Below the pieces are notes generated by a model, which was not told the DNA's origin, ran no database searches, and was given only the letters and a program-made list of their open reading frames with translations. Below are positions 32,138 to 48,694 of a stretch of 64,000 bases of DNA, piece after piece; the stretch's first letter is position 1; each line of letters starts with the position of its first letter. The stretch is from Leptospira kirschneri serovar Cynopteri str. 3522 CT. GTDB taxonomy: Bacteria > Spirochaetota > Leptospiria > Leptospirales > Leptospiraceae. The stretch lies in assembly GCF_000243695.2 (NCBI RefSeq), contig NZ_AHMN02000013.1, positions 62,001 to 126,000 on the forward strand, in the 5' to 3' direction. Made by a program: the position numbers and the translations under genes.

Positions 32138-33274
32138 CTAACGTATTTCTTCTTCTTTTGAAATTTCGAGAGGAGAAGGAATTCCTGTCATATCCCAAAG
32201 TTCTAAAACTCCGATAAGAGAATTTTGTTTCGGAATTTCAATCGTAATCGTTCCTTTACTTTCGGAAACGTCAAAACACGCACTTTTATTTAGGATCAGG
32301 GTTTCGGGAGAGGAGATTCTTTTTGGGCCTAAACTTTGATGGGAAAAATTCTTTTTCTGTTTTAGGTTGAATATTACACAATTGTTTGGATTGTTTTTGG
32401 CTTTAAAACCGAAGTCGATCGTATATTCTATCATCGAATCTGATTCTTGGTTTTTATGAATCTTTTCAAACCATACCATTAAATCATTGTTAGGTTTTGT
32501 GTTCGGATCGTCCGGTCTTTGAAACGTTTCCTTTGTAATTGTAGAGGAGGGATTCTTAAGAGAATCTAAAGCGGTATAAAAAGAAGAATCGTCTTCGATA
32601 CTGAAATACTTCCCGTCTTCTGTGAGAGCTTTCATCTGCAATTCCTCATGGGGCTTGAGCCCGAGACCGAGGACATGAAATCGAAATGGGATTCCTTTTT
32701 GTTTGAGCGTTTGAAGTTCTTTTTTAGGATCTCCGTAACAACTTTCCACTCCGTCCGTCACTAAGATAATTTCGGTTTCCTTTTTTCTCTGCGAAATCAA
32801 GTTTCCTGCGATTCGAATTGATTCCGCGAGAGGGGTAGCGCCTGAAGGAGTCAGACTAAATAGTCGGTTTTTGAAAGTGTCGTGATTTCCCACTTCTAAA
32901 GGCTGATACAATCTTGAGGACGAACATCCTGGAAGCCTATTTCCATAGGCTAAAAAACCGATTTCAGTTTCTTGCGGGAGAGTAGAGATATAGCGACTAA
33001 CGTGTTTCTTCGCTAAATGTATTTTTTGATAAATTCCCAAGTATTCGTTCATAGATCCAGAAGCATCTATTATGAACAATTGGGACGGTGTTTGATTTTC
33101 TGGAGATATGTTTGTTCCAGTTACTAAAATAAAAAATATAAATCCGATAAAATTCGGTAACCTTTGTAAAAACGCAAAATGTAAGATTTTCTTTATCAAA
33201 TTTAAGAATTTAGAGTTACGGCAGATGATCTTGTCTAAAAAATAGAACAAAATTTTAAAATGTATTTTAGTCAT
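32138..33274 (-). CDS. Exported von Willebrand factor A domain protein
   Basis: 378 residues. The long basic N-terminus contains a hydrophobic segment at about residues 42-53, so the true start could be later, but no alternative ATG exists before the domain. The VWA domain has an intact metal site: DASGSMN near residue 71, a threonine in SGATPLAES, and the aspartate in LVTDGVES. It should bind a protein ligand or divalent metal outside the inner membrane. It converges on the DUF4139 genes with a 3-base gap. Confidence 0.82.
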   Translation of the reverse strand: MTKIHFKILFYFLDKIICRNSKFLNLIKKILHFAFLQRLPNFIGFIFFILVTGTNISPENQTPSQLFIIDASGSMNEYLGIYQKIHLAKKHVSRYISTLPQETEIGFLAYGNRLPGCSSSRLYQPLEVGNHDTFKNRLFSLTPSGATPLAESIRIAGNLISQRKKETEIILVTDGVESCYGDPKKELQTLKQKGIPFRFHVLGLGLKPHEELQMKALTEDGKYFSIEDDSSFYTALDSLKNPSSTITKETFQRPDDPNTKPNNDLMVWFEKIHKNQESDSMIEYTIDFGFKAKNNPNNCVIFNLKQKKNFSHQSLGPKRISSPETLILNKSACFDVSESKGTITIEIPKQNSLIGVLELWDMTGIPSPLEISKEEEIR

Positions 33275-33642
33275 AAAATGGATCGAACCTAAATTTTGAA
33301 AAAATTATATGTTAAAAAATTCATCTATTCTATATCTCAGAAGTAATTGTTTTGTAAGTTTTTATTAGAATTGTTAAAAAATTCCATAGTGGCGATTGAC
33401 AAAACTGTTTCCATGAAACATAAGAAGAACTAATCGTTCAACAACTCTATTAATAAATATATTATAATATCATTAATTTTGTATTTAAAAGATAAATTCT
33501 ATCTAAAATCAATAAAAAATCTTAAAATTCGAAAGTTCGTTCTGTTCGTCATACTTTTTTAGTAAACTGGTAAAGGGTATTAAAATTTTATGAACAGACT
33601 TTAAGAATTGTATCGGTAATTCGAAAAAAAACTATAGCCGAC
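33275..33642. other. 368-bp spacer with MITE-like element
   Basis: No gene. It lies between the upstream region of the VWA gene and the 3' end of the cobalamin operon, and contains MITE-like copy 3. No clear terminator for the cobalamin operon was identified, although AT-rich sequence follows the cobC stop. Confidence 0.6.
33366..33449 (+). repeat. MITE-like element, copy 3
   Basis: An 84-bp shorter copy. The left end is TTAGAATTGTTAAAAAAT, the interior GATTGACAAAACTGTTTCCA.. TGAAAC, and the right end CGTTCAACAACTCTA. It lacks about 20 internal bases present in copies 1 and 2. Confidence 0.8.
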
Positions 33643-34211
33643 TTAAACATTCCAGAAGATTAATTTGGAAAAAAAATTCATTCCGTCTCTTTCTACGAGA
33701 ATTTTGTTTATGGAACCGTAGTTCAGATCAAAATAAAATCCGCGTTCTAACGGTATATTTAAAAGTTTGCAAAGAACGGTTCTAATGACTCCTGCGTGGG
33801 TAACGATCCCGATTTTTTCGTCCGAAAAAGAATGTAAAATTTTATCTAAGAATTTAGAAACCCTTTCGTATAACCCTTGATAACTTTCTCCGTCGGGAAC
33901 TCTAAAATTTACAAAATCCTTTGCCCAATAAGAATATTCGTTTTTTGGAATTTCGGACCAAAACTTCCCTTCCCAAGAGCCAAAATTCAATTCCATCAAT
34001 AGATTTGAATATTCTAATTTAATTGTATAATGGTCGTTTAGGAATTCGGCTAATTTTCGGCAACGAATACTCGGACTAGAATAAATTTGGTCGAAAACGA
34101 CATTAATTTTTTGAAGAACGGATCGGAATTCTAAATGAAAGTCGGAGATTAAAGGGACGTCCGTTTGGCCGTAACAGATTCCTTGTGGAATTTCTGGAGT
34201 GGTATGTCGGA

Positions 34212-34227
<16 letters not shown>
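33643..34227 (-). CDS. cobC: Alpha-ribazole phosphatase (phosphoglycerate-mutase family)
   Basis: 194 residues. The histidine-phosphatase motif LIRHTTPE is at residues 5-12, with H8 the phospho-acceptor, and VTHAGV carries the second catalytic histidine. CYGQTDVPL is typical of CobC. It removes phosphate from alpha-ribazole phosphate or adenosylcobalamin phosphate during nucleotide-loop assembly. I chose the ATG at 34227 (MELYLIRH) because the longer frame to 34311 only adds sequence overlapping cobS. It is last in the cobalamin operon and overlaps cobS by 16 bases. Confidence 0.88.
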
Positions 34228-36049
<1,822 letters not shown>

Positions 36050-36066
36050 CTATTTTTTTAATATTG

Positions 36067-36891
36067 TTAGTTTAGTTGTTTTGCTATGACTCCATCGATG
36101 TCTGGATTTTCATTGGCTCCAGGAATTGGAAGAGCAGGAAGAATTATTTTTGCCGAGGTTAACTTTACGTATAAAAATCCGTTGTTCTGAATATCTGCTC
36201 TGAGCGCTACACTACAGCCTGTTCCAGAGTTTCCGAAGTTTGCATCTCCTAGATCAAAGCCGTCTCCTCCTCCTATGTTAAACAAGGAAGCGGAATTCAT
36301 AGGGTTTGTAATTTGATTATAATCTACATATTTCAATCCGGCAAAACGTAACCAATTAGCCGGATCACTAGAAAACGCGCCACCTCCGGTATAAATAGGA
36401 TTCCAACCACACCAATTAGTTTGATCGTTACTTACTTCCACAATGACAGGTTCTAAAAAGACAGTGTTTGGATTTCCACCTTGTTGGAATGGGTTTTCAA
36501 AAACGATAAAATCTGTTCCGACCGTGTTCTGAACTTTTTTACCGTTCCAACCTAAAATTAATGAAGCTCCAGCGCCGCTTGTATCCAAAGTAAAAACGTC
36601 AAGGGAACCATTAAAATTTCCAAGTCCTAGAACTCCGTCGACCGCGCAGTGAGAATCTTGAAAACCTGTACCAGTATGTGCTAACGCACTTATGATTTCT
36701 TTTGCATTATAAATTCCAACTTGGTCGATTGCAAATCTATCTTTGCAAGGGCTTACTTCAGGAGTTTGTTGTTGGGCTTGAGTGAGTAAAAGTAAAGCGG
36801 CAAGTTTTTCTGAATCGTCAGATGAACTTTCTTTACACGAATAGAAAAGTAGGAACAGAATAAGATTACAAATGAAGATATTTTTTTTCAT
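36067..36891 (-). CDS. Surface lipoprotein in cobalamin operon, 274 aa
   Basis: The N-terminal lipoprotein signal ends LLFYSCKES, with Cys19 the probable lipidated residue. The mature protein is rich in Gly, Asn and aromatic residues, with blocks DGVLGLGNFNGSLDVFTLD, DFIVFENPF and VEVSNDQTNWCG. This is a beta-sandwich-like pattern seen in secreted and surface proteins. No enzyme motif is visible. Placement between the cobalamin riboswitch and cobT suggests a part in binding or uptake of corrinoids at the cell surface. That is inferred from context only. Confidence 0.8.
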   Translation of the reverse strand: MKKNIFICNLILFLLFYSCKESSSDDSEKLAALLLLTQAQQQTPEVSPCKDRFAIDQVGIYNAKEIISALAHTGTGFQDSHCAVDGVLGLGNFNGSLDVFTLDTSGAGASLILGWNGKKVQNTVGTDFIVFENPFQQGGNPNTVFLEPVIVEVSNDQTNWCGWNPIYTGGGAFSSDPANWLRFAGLKYVDYNQITNPMNSASLFNIGGGDGFDLGDANFGNSGTGCSVALRADIQNNGFLYVKLTSAKIILPALPIPGANENPDIDGVIAKQLN

Positions 36892-36922
36892 AGGTTTAAA
36901 AGATAAAATTAATATTTAATAT

Positions 36923-36949
36923 ATGCGAACGACCTCGGATCGTTCGCAT
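36923..36949 (-). terminator. Intra-operon hairpin between the two lipoprotein genes
   Basis: A perfect 10-bp stem: ATGCGAACGA at 36923-36932 and TCGTTCGCAT at 36940-36949, with a 7-base loop. It lies in the 71-base gap after the first lipoprotein gene. On the minus strand it is followed by ATATTAAATATTAATTTT, not a clean U-tract. It may be a partial terminator, a processing site or an mRNA-stabilising structure that sets different levels for the two lipoproteins. Confidence 0.5.
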
Positions 36950-36962
36950 TTGTCTAAAAACT

Positions 36963-37544
36963 TTAGTTAGTTTGAATTTCTAAACGACTCCAAGGAGCAG
37001 GGTCAAATCCACTGTTCAAACCACATCCAGCATTAATGTTGGTGGTATCGGAGAAGTAATCCAAATTATCTGCTTTAGCTTGTTCTAATGTATTCTGATT
37101 ATTTACACCGGAAAGATCAGGGCAGATATAGTAATAACCATCTTTTGAAGTCCAACGATACCAAGCGAATTTTCCTTTTGAAAAAGAAGAATCTTGAGTG
37201 AATTGAACATAGACTACTTTTTTAGAACGATCGATTTCGATGACATCACCGATTAGTTTACTTGCTCCAAAACCGGTATCTCTTATTTCTCGAGTCATTT
37301 TAGTTTTAGTGATAGTGTATTGTCCTACTAAGACAGTTCCGTTTTCGTTAAAAAGGTCTCCGGCATAACTCTTGGTTCCATTGAAGTATTTCCAAGTCCC
37401 TTCGATTTCCCAATAATTTTGAATTGAAATTCCAAGAAAAAGAAGCAATTCGTCGTCATTGTTTTCTTTTGATTGAGAACAATTCAACAATCCTAAAATA
37501 AGAAAAGTTGAAATTAAAAGTTTCCAATATGGTTTACGTTTCAT
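36963..37544 (-). CDS. Lipoprotein, first gene after the cobalamin riboswitch
   Basis: 193 residues from the ATG at 37544. That start has a good AGGTGA ribosome binding site and opens a lipoprotein signal (MKRKPYWKLL.. LLNCSQ, probable lipidated Cys). A longer frame to 37610 has no such features. The mature part resembles a small beta-barrel, with WEIEGTWKYFNGT near its start and further aromatic strands, and two late cysteines (CPDL, GCGLN). No function is recognised. Being first under the cobalamin riboswitch, it is a candidate corrinoid-related surface protein. Confidence 0.8.
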   Translation of the reverse strand: MKRKPYWKLLISTFLILGLLNCSQSKENNDDELLLFLGISIQNYWEIEGTWKYFNGTKSYAGDLFNENGTVLVGQYTITKTKMTREIRDTGFGASKLIGDVIEIDRSKKVVYVQFTQDSSFSKGKFAWYRWTSKDGYYYICPDLSGVNNQNTLEQAKADNLDYFSDTTNINAGCGLNSGFDPAPWSRLEIQTN

Positions 37545-37729
37545 GTAATCACCTATAATTTTTTTTGTAGAAAAGAAAACGGATTCTAAATTTAGAATAT
37601 TCAAATTCAATTTAGAACCAGTCTAAGCGAAAACGATTTTTTTTATGATGGATATTTCCGCTCGGACCCCTCCGATTTCGTCTTTCGGGGCCCCATCGCG
37701 GATGCAAGAAAATGCAGAAGCGAGTATCG
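37545..37729 (-). promoter_or_regulatory. Probable riboswitch expression platform and leader
   Basis: Between the aptamer and the first ATG the minus strand can fold a GC-rich hairpin (CCCCGA pairing with TCGG-GGGG, about 37664-37693). In this class a hairpin here often carries the loop that kisses the aptamer. Further downstream there is a 14-base perfect palindrome, TTCTAAATTTAGAA (37584-37597), followed by a T-rich stretch on the minus strand. Either could be the switching element; the exact mechanism cannot be fixed by eye. Confidence 0.5.
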
Positions 37730-37862
<133 letters not shown>

Positions 37863-38356
37863 GAAAATGGAAGCTTTTTCTATGCAAGGTTTTTTCTGAG
37901 AAATTGACTTAAAATAACTTCAAAGAGAATAACTAAACTTCACTAAGAGTCTGTTCCAAAATTTTAGAATCAAAATCATTTTTGAGTTTTTAATGAAATG
38001 TATGAGTTCCCACAATTTCTTAAGGTCTTGATTTATCACAGCAGTTCCTACATTCCGAACAATCCTGAAACAAAATCTGTTGGACAAAATGTACTTTATG
38101 GGATTGAAAAATTTAAAGTTTGTCTCAAAACCTTTAAAAAAAAATGAATTTTGTTAAAAATTATCCTGTAGTTTTAAATCAAACGGAGTGGTAGTTCCCA
38201 CAAGTTTCAAATGGTTTTGATTTTGAGAAGATTTATTCGTAGTTGTAGTAGTTCCTACATTTTGAAGTTTTAGAATAGGTTCTTAAAATCTTTCCTAAAA
38301 AAACAAATTTTTGACCGAAGATAAATAAGGAATCGACACTCAAATCGGACAAAACA
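37863..38356. other. Divergent spacer between cobalamin operon and amine oxidase gene
   Basis: About 490 bases with no gene. It should contain the promoter of the leftward cobalamin operon near 37870-37950 and that of the rightward amine oxidase near 38290-38340. The middle is occupied by four copies of the 16-bp palindromic motif. Confidence 0.6.
37999..38259 (-). repeat. Two pairs of 16-bp palindromic motifs
   Basis: Four minus-strand copies of TGTRGGAACTNNTACA: at 37999-38014 (TGTGGGAACTCATACA), 38037-38052 (TGTAGGAACTGCTGTG), 38187-38202 (TGTGGGAACTACCACT) and 38244-38259 (TGTAGGAACTACTACA). The last is close to a perfect palindrome. In each pair one member has GTGGGAA and the other GTAGGAA. 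Confidence 0.75.
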
Positions 38357-39700
38357 ATGAAACTAAGCAGATCGGAGTTTATCAAACTCGGAGTTTTAAC
38401 TGCGGCTGGAATCTCCGGCCTTCCAGGAATAAAATTAAGTGCTCAAGGAACATCGTCTCGCAAAACAGTAATCGTAATGGGAGGCGGGATTTCCGGTTTA
38501 TATGCTTCTTATCTTTTGAGTAAAACCGGAATCAAGGTTCAACTTATCGAAGCAACCGATCGACTCGGCGGAAGGATCAGAACCGTAAGAGATGTAAGCG
38601 GAAACTTTTTGGATTTAGGCGCCGAATGGATTCAGGCGGAACATAGAACTGCAAAAAGTTTAATTCGAGAACTTGGGTTAAAAACGACCGAATTTGAAGT
38701 TCAGTCGGATTTGTTCTTTGGGTCTTATCGCAAGTTCGGAACTTGGGACATATCCCTTAAGTCTCAGGAAATTTTAAACAAACTCGTTCAAATGAATTCT
38801 AAAATCAATTCCACTCAACAACAAGAGTTAGATCGAATTAGTTTTTATAATTTCTTAAATTATCAAGGAATGAGTTTAGAAGATTTGAATATTTTAAATT
38901 TTAAATATTCTTTATATTATGGGGATTCTCTCCGTTCTTTATCAGCGCAAAAGGTTTTATCGGATCTAGTCAACTTTCCGAAATACAATACTCGTGTAGA
39001 AGGTGGAATGGAGGCGTTGACAAGGGCTTTAGTGTCTTCTCTGGAAAATACGGAAATCATTTTTTCGGATCCGGTAGTTTCTGTTTCTCAAGGGGAAGGT
39101 AAGGTGACCGTGACTACCGTCTCCGGAAAAAAAATAGAAGGGAACGCCTGTATTTCTACGTTACCCGCAAATCAACTAACAACAATTCAATGGGACCCGG
39201 AGTTAGATAAGGAAAAAAAATTATCCGCTTTGCGGATTCGATATTCCAGAATATATAAGATTTTTTTAATGCTTCGAGAGGCTCCTTGGATCAGGGGAAA
39301 TTTTTCTGCGTATTCAGATTCTGTCGCCGGTTTTGTCTACGACGCTGGAACCAAGGTTAACTCGGAAGATAAGATTTTAGGAATGATCTCAACCGGGGAT
39401 CGATACGACGTATTAGCTTCTTCTACCGACGCGATGAAAGTAGAATACATCCGTCTTGCATTGGAATCTTTAGGACAAGGTAAAGAACTACAAGTTCTTA
39501 GGATTCAAAGTAGTGAAACTTCTCAATCAAAATTTGTTCCAACTGGAATTGCAACGTTTCCACCAGGAAGTTACGGATCGATCATTTCGCTTTTAAAACT
39601 GATGGATCGTATTTTTTTTGCAGGGGAACACACAGCAGAATTAAACGGAACTGTCGAAGGCGCTCTTGCCTCTGCGATTCGTGTGGTCAATCAGATTTGA
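38357..39700 (+). CDS. Flavin-containing amine oxidase family protein, exported
   Basis: 447 residues. The N-terminal segment with SRSEFIKLG and a hydrophobic run (about residues 12-30) looks like a signal peptide, though it lacks a proper twin-arginine pair. An FAD Rossmann motif, [14 protein letters not shown], follows near residue 38, then [13 protein letters not shown], then LGAEWI. The C-terminal FAD block is [20 protein letters not shown]. This is the monoamine oxidase / tryptophan 2-monooxygenase fold. The substrate is unknown. The gene stands alone in its direction. Confidence 0.85.
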   Translation: MKLSRSEFIKLGVLTAAGISGLPGIKLSAQGTSSRKTVIVMGGGISGLYASYLLSKTGIKVQLIEATDRLGGRIRTVRDVSGNFLDLGAEWIQAEHRTAKSLIRELGLKTTEFEVQSDLFFGSYRKFGTWDISLKSQEILNKLVQMNSKINSTQQQELDRISFYNFLNYQGMSLEDLNILNFKYSLYYGDSLRSLSAQKVLSDLVNFPKYNTRVEGGMEALTRALVSSLENTEIIFSDPVVSVSQGEGKVTVTTVSGKKIEGNACISTLPANQLTTIQWDPELDKEKKLSALRIRYSRIYKIFLMLREAPWIRGNFSAYSDSVAGFVYDAGTKVNSEDKILGMISTGDRYDVLASSTDAMKVEYIRLALESLGQGKELQVLRIQSSETSQSKFVPTGIATFPPGSYGSIISLLKLMDRIFFAGEHTAELNGTVEGALASAIRVVNQI

Positions 39701-39711
39701 TTGGGAGCTGA

Positions 39712-39770
39712 AAGCGCGGTCCGGCACAAAGCCTGATTCGCCCGAGCTTTCTTACGCTGTCCTAAAAACT
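39712..39770 (+). repeat. Fragment of degenerate GC-richer element (copy C)
   Basis: GCGCGGTCCGGCACAAAGCC, then TGATTCGCCCGAGCTTTCTTACGC. This aligns with the middle part of the element at 54664-54782 (GGTCCG.. GGATTCGCCC.. TTTTTTACGC). It is only a fragment, lying just after the amine oxidase stop. Confidence 0.5.
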
Positions 39771-39848
39771 AGATACAAAAAAATAGATTGAGTAAGGTCT
39801 TTCTATAAATTAAAATATTTGAATATACTTTTAAATTCGCACAAGAAA

Positions 39849-43393
<3,545 letters not shown>

Positions 43394-43572
43394 CAAGACT
43401 ATCCTGTCAACGATAAAAAATTGACCGGATTAAATTACAGTATTTTTGAAACGAATATTTGAACAATTCGCTTTCGGTCACTTTGCTTATCGGACCCCTC
43501 GTTTTTGTAAAGAAAGTTTCGTTTTTGGGATTTTCCTTGCACGTTTTTTGAAAAATCAAGATTTACAATTCA

Positions 43573-44483
43573 ATGAAAACCGTTTTCAAATTTTTGCAAC
43601 TGCTTTTGAGTTCCTTCAAGATTTTAAAAGTTCAAGTACTTATCGGATGTTTTTCTTTGATTCTGTTGCAGTGTGGGAGTATGCAAGAGATCTTATGGAC
43701 GAAATCTGTTTCTGATCGTTATACGTCTCGAATTTTTTTCGTATTGTCTCCATTTGTATCTTCGTATTACAAATCTTCTAGTTTTCAAGTCCGTTATATC
43801 ATTTTAAAATCTGAATCTGGAAGTGAAGATGAAATGATTCAAGGAAATTTAAAATACTTGGAATTCTCCGAAAGAAATGAACCGGAAAACGCTTTATTAG
43901 AAGTTTTCGAATGGAAAGGTTCCATGGTTCGAAATCCAAGAGATCATCAAAAGATTCGTTTTTCTCCTAAGTTTGTGACTAAACGAATGAAGGCTTTTTC
44001 CGTAAAATCGGAAACGTTTCAATCGAAAGAGGAAGTTTTTGAGGACGTAAAAAAAGAATTCGTCATGGATGAAAAAGTAGGACTTAGAGAAACCGAAGAA
44101 GTGAGGGTAATTCCCGGAATTGGAACTTTGCAGTGGAAACATAGTTTGAAAGGAATTTTAGTCAAGGTGATGCGGACCGAATTTGTTTCCGCAGACGGAA
44201 CGGTAAGTTCTTCGGGAGATTATGATTACGATTCTCTTGAGTATCCTCTCGGAATTGGATTGAACGGAACAATTCCGATTCTTCCCATTCGAAAAACGGA
44301 AATTTATACGGAATATTATTGTTTGGATTTTCCTTCCGAGGTTGATTTGTCAGTTTTGACTAAGAATGAAATCAAAAAATCCGTTTCATTTTACGATCTA
44401 ATTGCAAATAAACCATTTACCATAGCGGCCAATTTCAAAAATTATCCTATCATAAGAATTTCCAACGAGAAGAATCAATTCCC

Positions 44484-44487
<4 letters not shown>
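43573..44487 (+). CDS. Lipoprotein, unknown function
   Basis: 304 residues. The N-terminal signal ends LLQCGSM, with the probable lipidated cysteine near residue 34. The body is acidic and basic in alternation, with no known domain. Strand-like segments [19 protein letters not shown] and [15 protein letters not shown] lie in the second half. Its stop overlaps the gltX start by 4 bases, so the two are co-transcribed, an arrangement with no obvious functional logic. Confidence 0.75.
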
Positions 44488-46049
<1,562 letters not shown>

Positions 46050-46121
46050 AAAATCAGATGTATTTTCGTTCAAATCGTTTGGTTTTAGTTTGTTAGTCTG
46101 GAGACGCTTGCGGGAACAAAA

Positions 46122-46709
46122 ATGAGAGATTCTAGGGAATCAATGCTAGTCAAACATAATGAAGGTTCTTACGTTATGTTTCTTCCGGTCGATTTAACTA
46201 GCATTAAAGAACTTAGATGCGCTCTTAAAAATTCTCTGATTGAAAATTCTTTTCTCATAAAAGATATTACTAACATAGAACTTGCGGCGGACGAGGCGCT
46301 TACAAATTCAATTTCGGCTAACGTAAAAATGGGTTCCGAAGAAACAATCATTTGTCGTTGGGTAATTAAAGATTGTAAGTTTAAAATGTGGATTGTGGAT
46401 TATGGTTCTGGACTTAAATCCAAAAAGTTAGATTCTTTACCCGCTGATATTAGAGTTACCAATCTTGACGATTATATAACCTGCGTTAAACGCCACCAAG
46501 AAAAAAAATGCGAGATTCTTCCTTGGAAAGGTTCTAAGGTTCAACACAGAAACGTAGGTAGGGGATTACAGATTATCAAGTCTTTGATGGATACTTTTAA
46601 AATTACGTATCATTGTGGATGTGGTAGTATTTCCTCCAACCCGGAAGAAAAAAATATACAAGGCTCTATCATAGAACTAGGTTTCGATCCTTCCAAACAT
46701 CTCATTTAA
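46122..46709 (+). CDS. RsbW/SpoIIAB-like anti-sigma histidine-kinase-fold protein
   Basis: 195 residues with the HATPase_c_2 fold: N-box [15 protein letters not shown] near residue 50, G1-type VDYGSGL, G2-type [12 protein letters not shown]. This is the serine-kinase / anti-sigma-factor switch family that acts with an STAS anti-anti-sigma partner and a PP2C phosphatase. Neither partner is next to it. A cysteine cluster, YHCGCGSI, near the C-terminus is unusual. It is followed one base later by the DUF455 gene, so the two share a transcript. Confidence 0.85.
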   Translation: MRDSRESMLVKHNEGSYVMFLPVDLTSIKELRCALKNSLIENSFLIKDITNIELAADEALTNSISANVKMGSEETIICRWVIKDCKFKMWIVDYGSGLKSKKLDSLPADIRVTNLDDYITCVKRHQEKKCEILPWKGSKVQHRNVGRGLQIIKSLMDTFKITYHCGCGSISSNPEEKNIQGSIIELGFDPSKHLI

Positions 46710-46710
46710 C

Positions 46711-47571
46711 ATGACTCTAAACGAGTTCGCCAAAAATGTACTTTTCGGTCCTAGGCTGGAAGATAAATTATTTTCACCATCGTTACATCCGGTCGATATT
46801 CGTTCATTCGATTTTTTGAATGTGCCTTCCTTGCCCGCTCGAGAGAAAAAAATCCAAATTTCGGAGCAAAAAAGTAAAATTCCTAGACTGGAACAATTGT
46901 TTAACCAAGAGAATCGTATAGTCACTCTACATCATTTTGCGAATCATGAGTTGATGGCGATCGAACTTTTTGCTTGGGCTATTCTTAAATTTCAGGATGC
47001 GCCTTCGTCTGTTCGGTTTGGTTTATATAGAACTCTTTTAGAAGAACAAACTCATTTGAGAATGTATCTTTCCGAAATGCAAAAAGGTGGAATGGAATTA
47101 GGGGATCGGCCTCTTAATTATATTTTTTGGAAACAGATTCCTAAAATGCAAACCCTCGAAAAGTTTTACGCGATTATGGCGGTTTCTTTTGAAGGAGCCA
47201 ATCTTGATTTTTCCAAAATTTATACGATGGCATTTAAACGTTTCGGCGATTTTCAGAAAGCGGAAATTATGCAAAAGATTTATGAAGACGAGATCAAACA
47301 TGTAAGGAGAGGTTATCATTATATCAAAAAGAGAATTCCGAATTCGGAAAATGAATGGGATTATTATCTTTCTTTGATAGAGTTTCCCTTTACCCCTAGA
47401 AGAGCAAAAGGGTATCATTATTTTCCGGAGACTAGGATTCGGGCTGGATTTTCGCAAGAGTTTGTAAAAAAATTAGAACAATACGAAGACGAACTTACCA
47501 GTAGAGTTAATTCTAGAATTTTAAAGGAAGTTTTGGATTTAAATATTAGAGTTGTTGCAAGTGGTGATTAA
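46711..47571 (+). CDS. DUF455 ferritin-like protein
   Basis: 286 residues. Two pairs of E-x-x-H-type helices give a di-metal ferritin-like core: [19 protein letters not shown] near residue 72, [11 protein letters not shown] near 109, EGANLD near 154, and [12 protein letters not shown] near 190. This is the DUF455 family, related in fold to the tRNA hydroxylase MiaE. Oxygenase activity is plausible but not shown. The last seven residues and the stop codon are encoded by the left end of a MITE-like element, so the original C-terminus may have been replaced. Confidence 0.8.
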   Translation: MTLNEFAKNVLFGPRLEDKLFSPSLHPVDIRSFDFLNVPSLPAREKKIQISEQKSKIPRLEQLFNQENRIVTLHHFANHELMAIELFAWAILKFQDAPSSVRFGLYRTLLEEQTHLRMYLSEMQKGGMELGDRPLNYIFWKQIPKMQTLEKFYAIMAVSFEGANLDFSKIYTMAFKRFGDFQKAEIMQKIYEDEIKHVRRGYHYIKKRIPNSENEWDYYLSLIEFPFTPRRAKGYHYFPETRIRAGFSQEFVKKLEQYEDELTSRVNSRILKEVLDLNIRVVASGD

Positions 47572-47634
47572 CAGAACTGTTTCAGACGACTGTTTCCATC
47601 AAACGGATGGAGAATTAATTTTTCAATAACTCTA
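47547..47634 (+). repeat. MITE-like element, copy 4, overlapping a gene end
   Basis: An 88-bp copy. The left end is TAGAGTTGTTG, the interior TTAACAGAACTGTTTCAGAC followed by GACTGTTTCCATCAAAC and GATGGAGAATTAATT, and the right end TTTTTCAATAACTCTA. The first 25 bases are the 3' end of the DUF455 coding sequence. Confidence 0.85.
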
Positions 47635-48010
47635 ATTAACAAAAGAAAACCTCATAAAATTCGAATTTGGTTTAAATCGTTCTTTCACTCGTTTCAGTTT
47701 AGAGGGTTTGAAATAGGGAACCGGCTGGACCGTTCTCTGCGTTTCTTGCAGGAGTTGTGGGATTTATATTTTAGAGTATTATGATATACTTTATTATTGA
47801 ATCTGGGGAATATTGTTTTTCAATTCAGTTTTCTGAAGGGGAAAGCCTTCCCCTCGCTGCAGCCGAATAGGCTTCCGCTACCCCTTCTCCGGGTCAATCC
47901 CTCCGTTTTCAAGACCCGGACCCAAATTCACGTTAAAATATAATGTTTTCTTTCTAAAATTTTTTTATAAACCGCTCCGTTTAGATAGGTAGAGAGAACC
48001 GTTTTCTAGT
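47572..48010. other. 439-bp spacer with MITE end and GC-rich double hairpin
   Basis: No gene. The left part is the MITE-like copy. Bases 47836-47925 are markedly GC-rich and fold into two hairpins. The last 70 bases are the leader shared with the other DUF1564 gene. Confidence 0.7.
47836..47925. repeat. GC-rich element with two hairpins
   Basis: The first hairpin is GGGGAA (47838-47843) pairing with TTCCCC (47848-47853). The second is TCCGGGTC (47888-47895) pairing with GACCCGGA (47913-47920). GCAGCCGAATAGGCTTCCGC lies between them, and TCACGTTAA follows soon after. The composition is unlike the AT-rich surroundings. It may be a dispersed repeat or a structured RNA; it is not a standard terminator. 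Confidence 0.55.
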
Positions 48011-48538
48011 ATGGATATACTTTTATTCGATGACGGTCAAAAAATTGAATCTACTTTGATAGAAGGTGTTGTTGGAACGGATTCCCTTTTGGTTCCAGAA
48101 GTTTATTGGAATCGGTTGAGTCCTCAAGAAAGAAAGGTTCTTAGGAATCGGCTTCCCTTTTTACTGAGAAAATATTCAAAACAAATTGCGTCTATGACGC
48201 GGCTTCATGATAAAGCTGGGAAAATCAAATATAATCTGGGTGTAGGTAAAATGAAAAAATTTAGTATTCGGGTTCATACAGGTGTTTGGGCGACCTTAGG
48301 TGTGTTAGCTGCTGCTCATGGGGTTTCTAGGTGTTATCTTTTTAATTATATGCTCTGGCTGGAGGAGCAAGGTGATTTTTTTGTGAAAACTTTGAACCGG
48401 GGAGTTCCTAGCTTTCACTGGACTTACGAAATGACTTGGAAGATCAACAGGAGACAAAATCTCATATCAAGAGAATTAAAGTTCGAACCAAACCCAATGA
48501 CGGACAAATATCCCTATTACTTACAGACGTCTTCGTAA
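48011..48538 (+). CDS. DUF1564-family protein, copy 2
   Basis: 175 residues, closely similar along its whole length to the protein encoded at 2104-2631. It has the same conserved core (RVHTGVWATLGVLAAAHGVSR then CYLFNYMLWLEE) and a similar acidic N-terminus starting MDILLFDDGQKIES. Differences are scattered, with a small deletion after the LEE segment and a different C-terminal tail. Both copies look intact, so both may be expressed. Function unknown. Confidence 0.8.
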   Translation: MDILLFDDGQKIESTLIEGVVGTDSLLVPEVYWNRLSPQERKVLRNRLPFLLRKYSKQIASMTRLHDKAGKIKYNLGVGKMKKFSIRVHTGVWATLGVLAAAHGVSRCYLFNYMLWLEEQGDFFVKTLNRGVPSFHWTYEMTWKINRRQNLISRELKFEPNPMTDKYPYYLQTSS

Positions 48539-48694
48539 TCAATCAGGCGTAAAATAACTGAGTCCACTCTTTCTATGTATTTAAAAGAATTACGATATAA
48601 TGAATTGAATTGTATTTCTAAAAAATATGATTAAGATTCTTTCCTCATGTTTTTCCCACAAGAAAGCCGTTTCTTTTGACTAGGAAGGAGCAAA

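Noticed and set aside
43446..43715. 89-codon plus-strand frame overlapping the lipoprotein start
   Set aside because: It overlaps the lipoprotein gene in another frame, and only the lipoprotein frame has a signal and coding character.
47836..47945. Possible integron attC site
   Set aside because: The ending CGTTAAAA does not fit the attC core GTTRRRY well, no matching left core is seen, and no integrase or cassette array is present.
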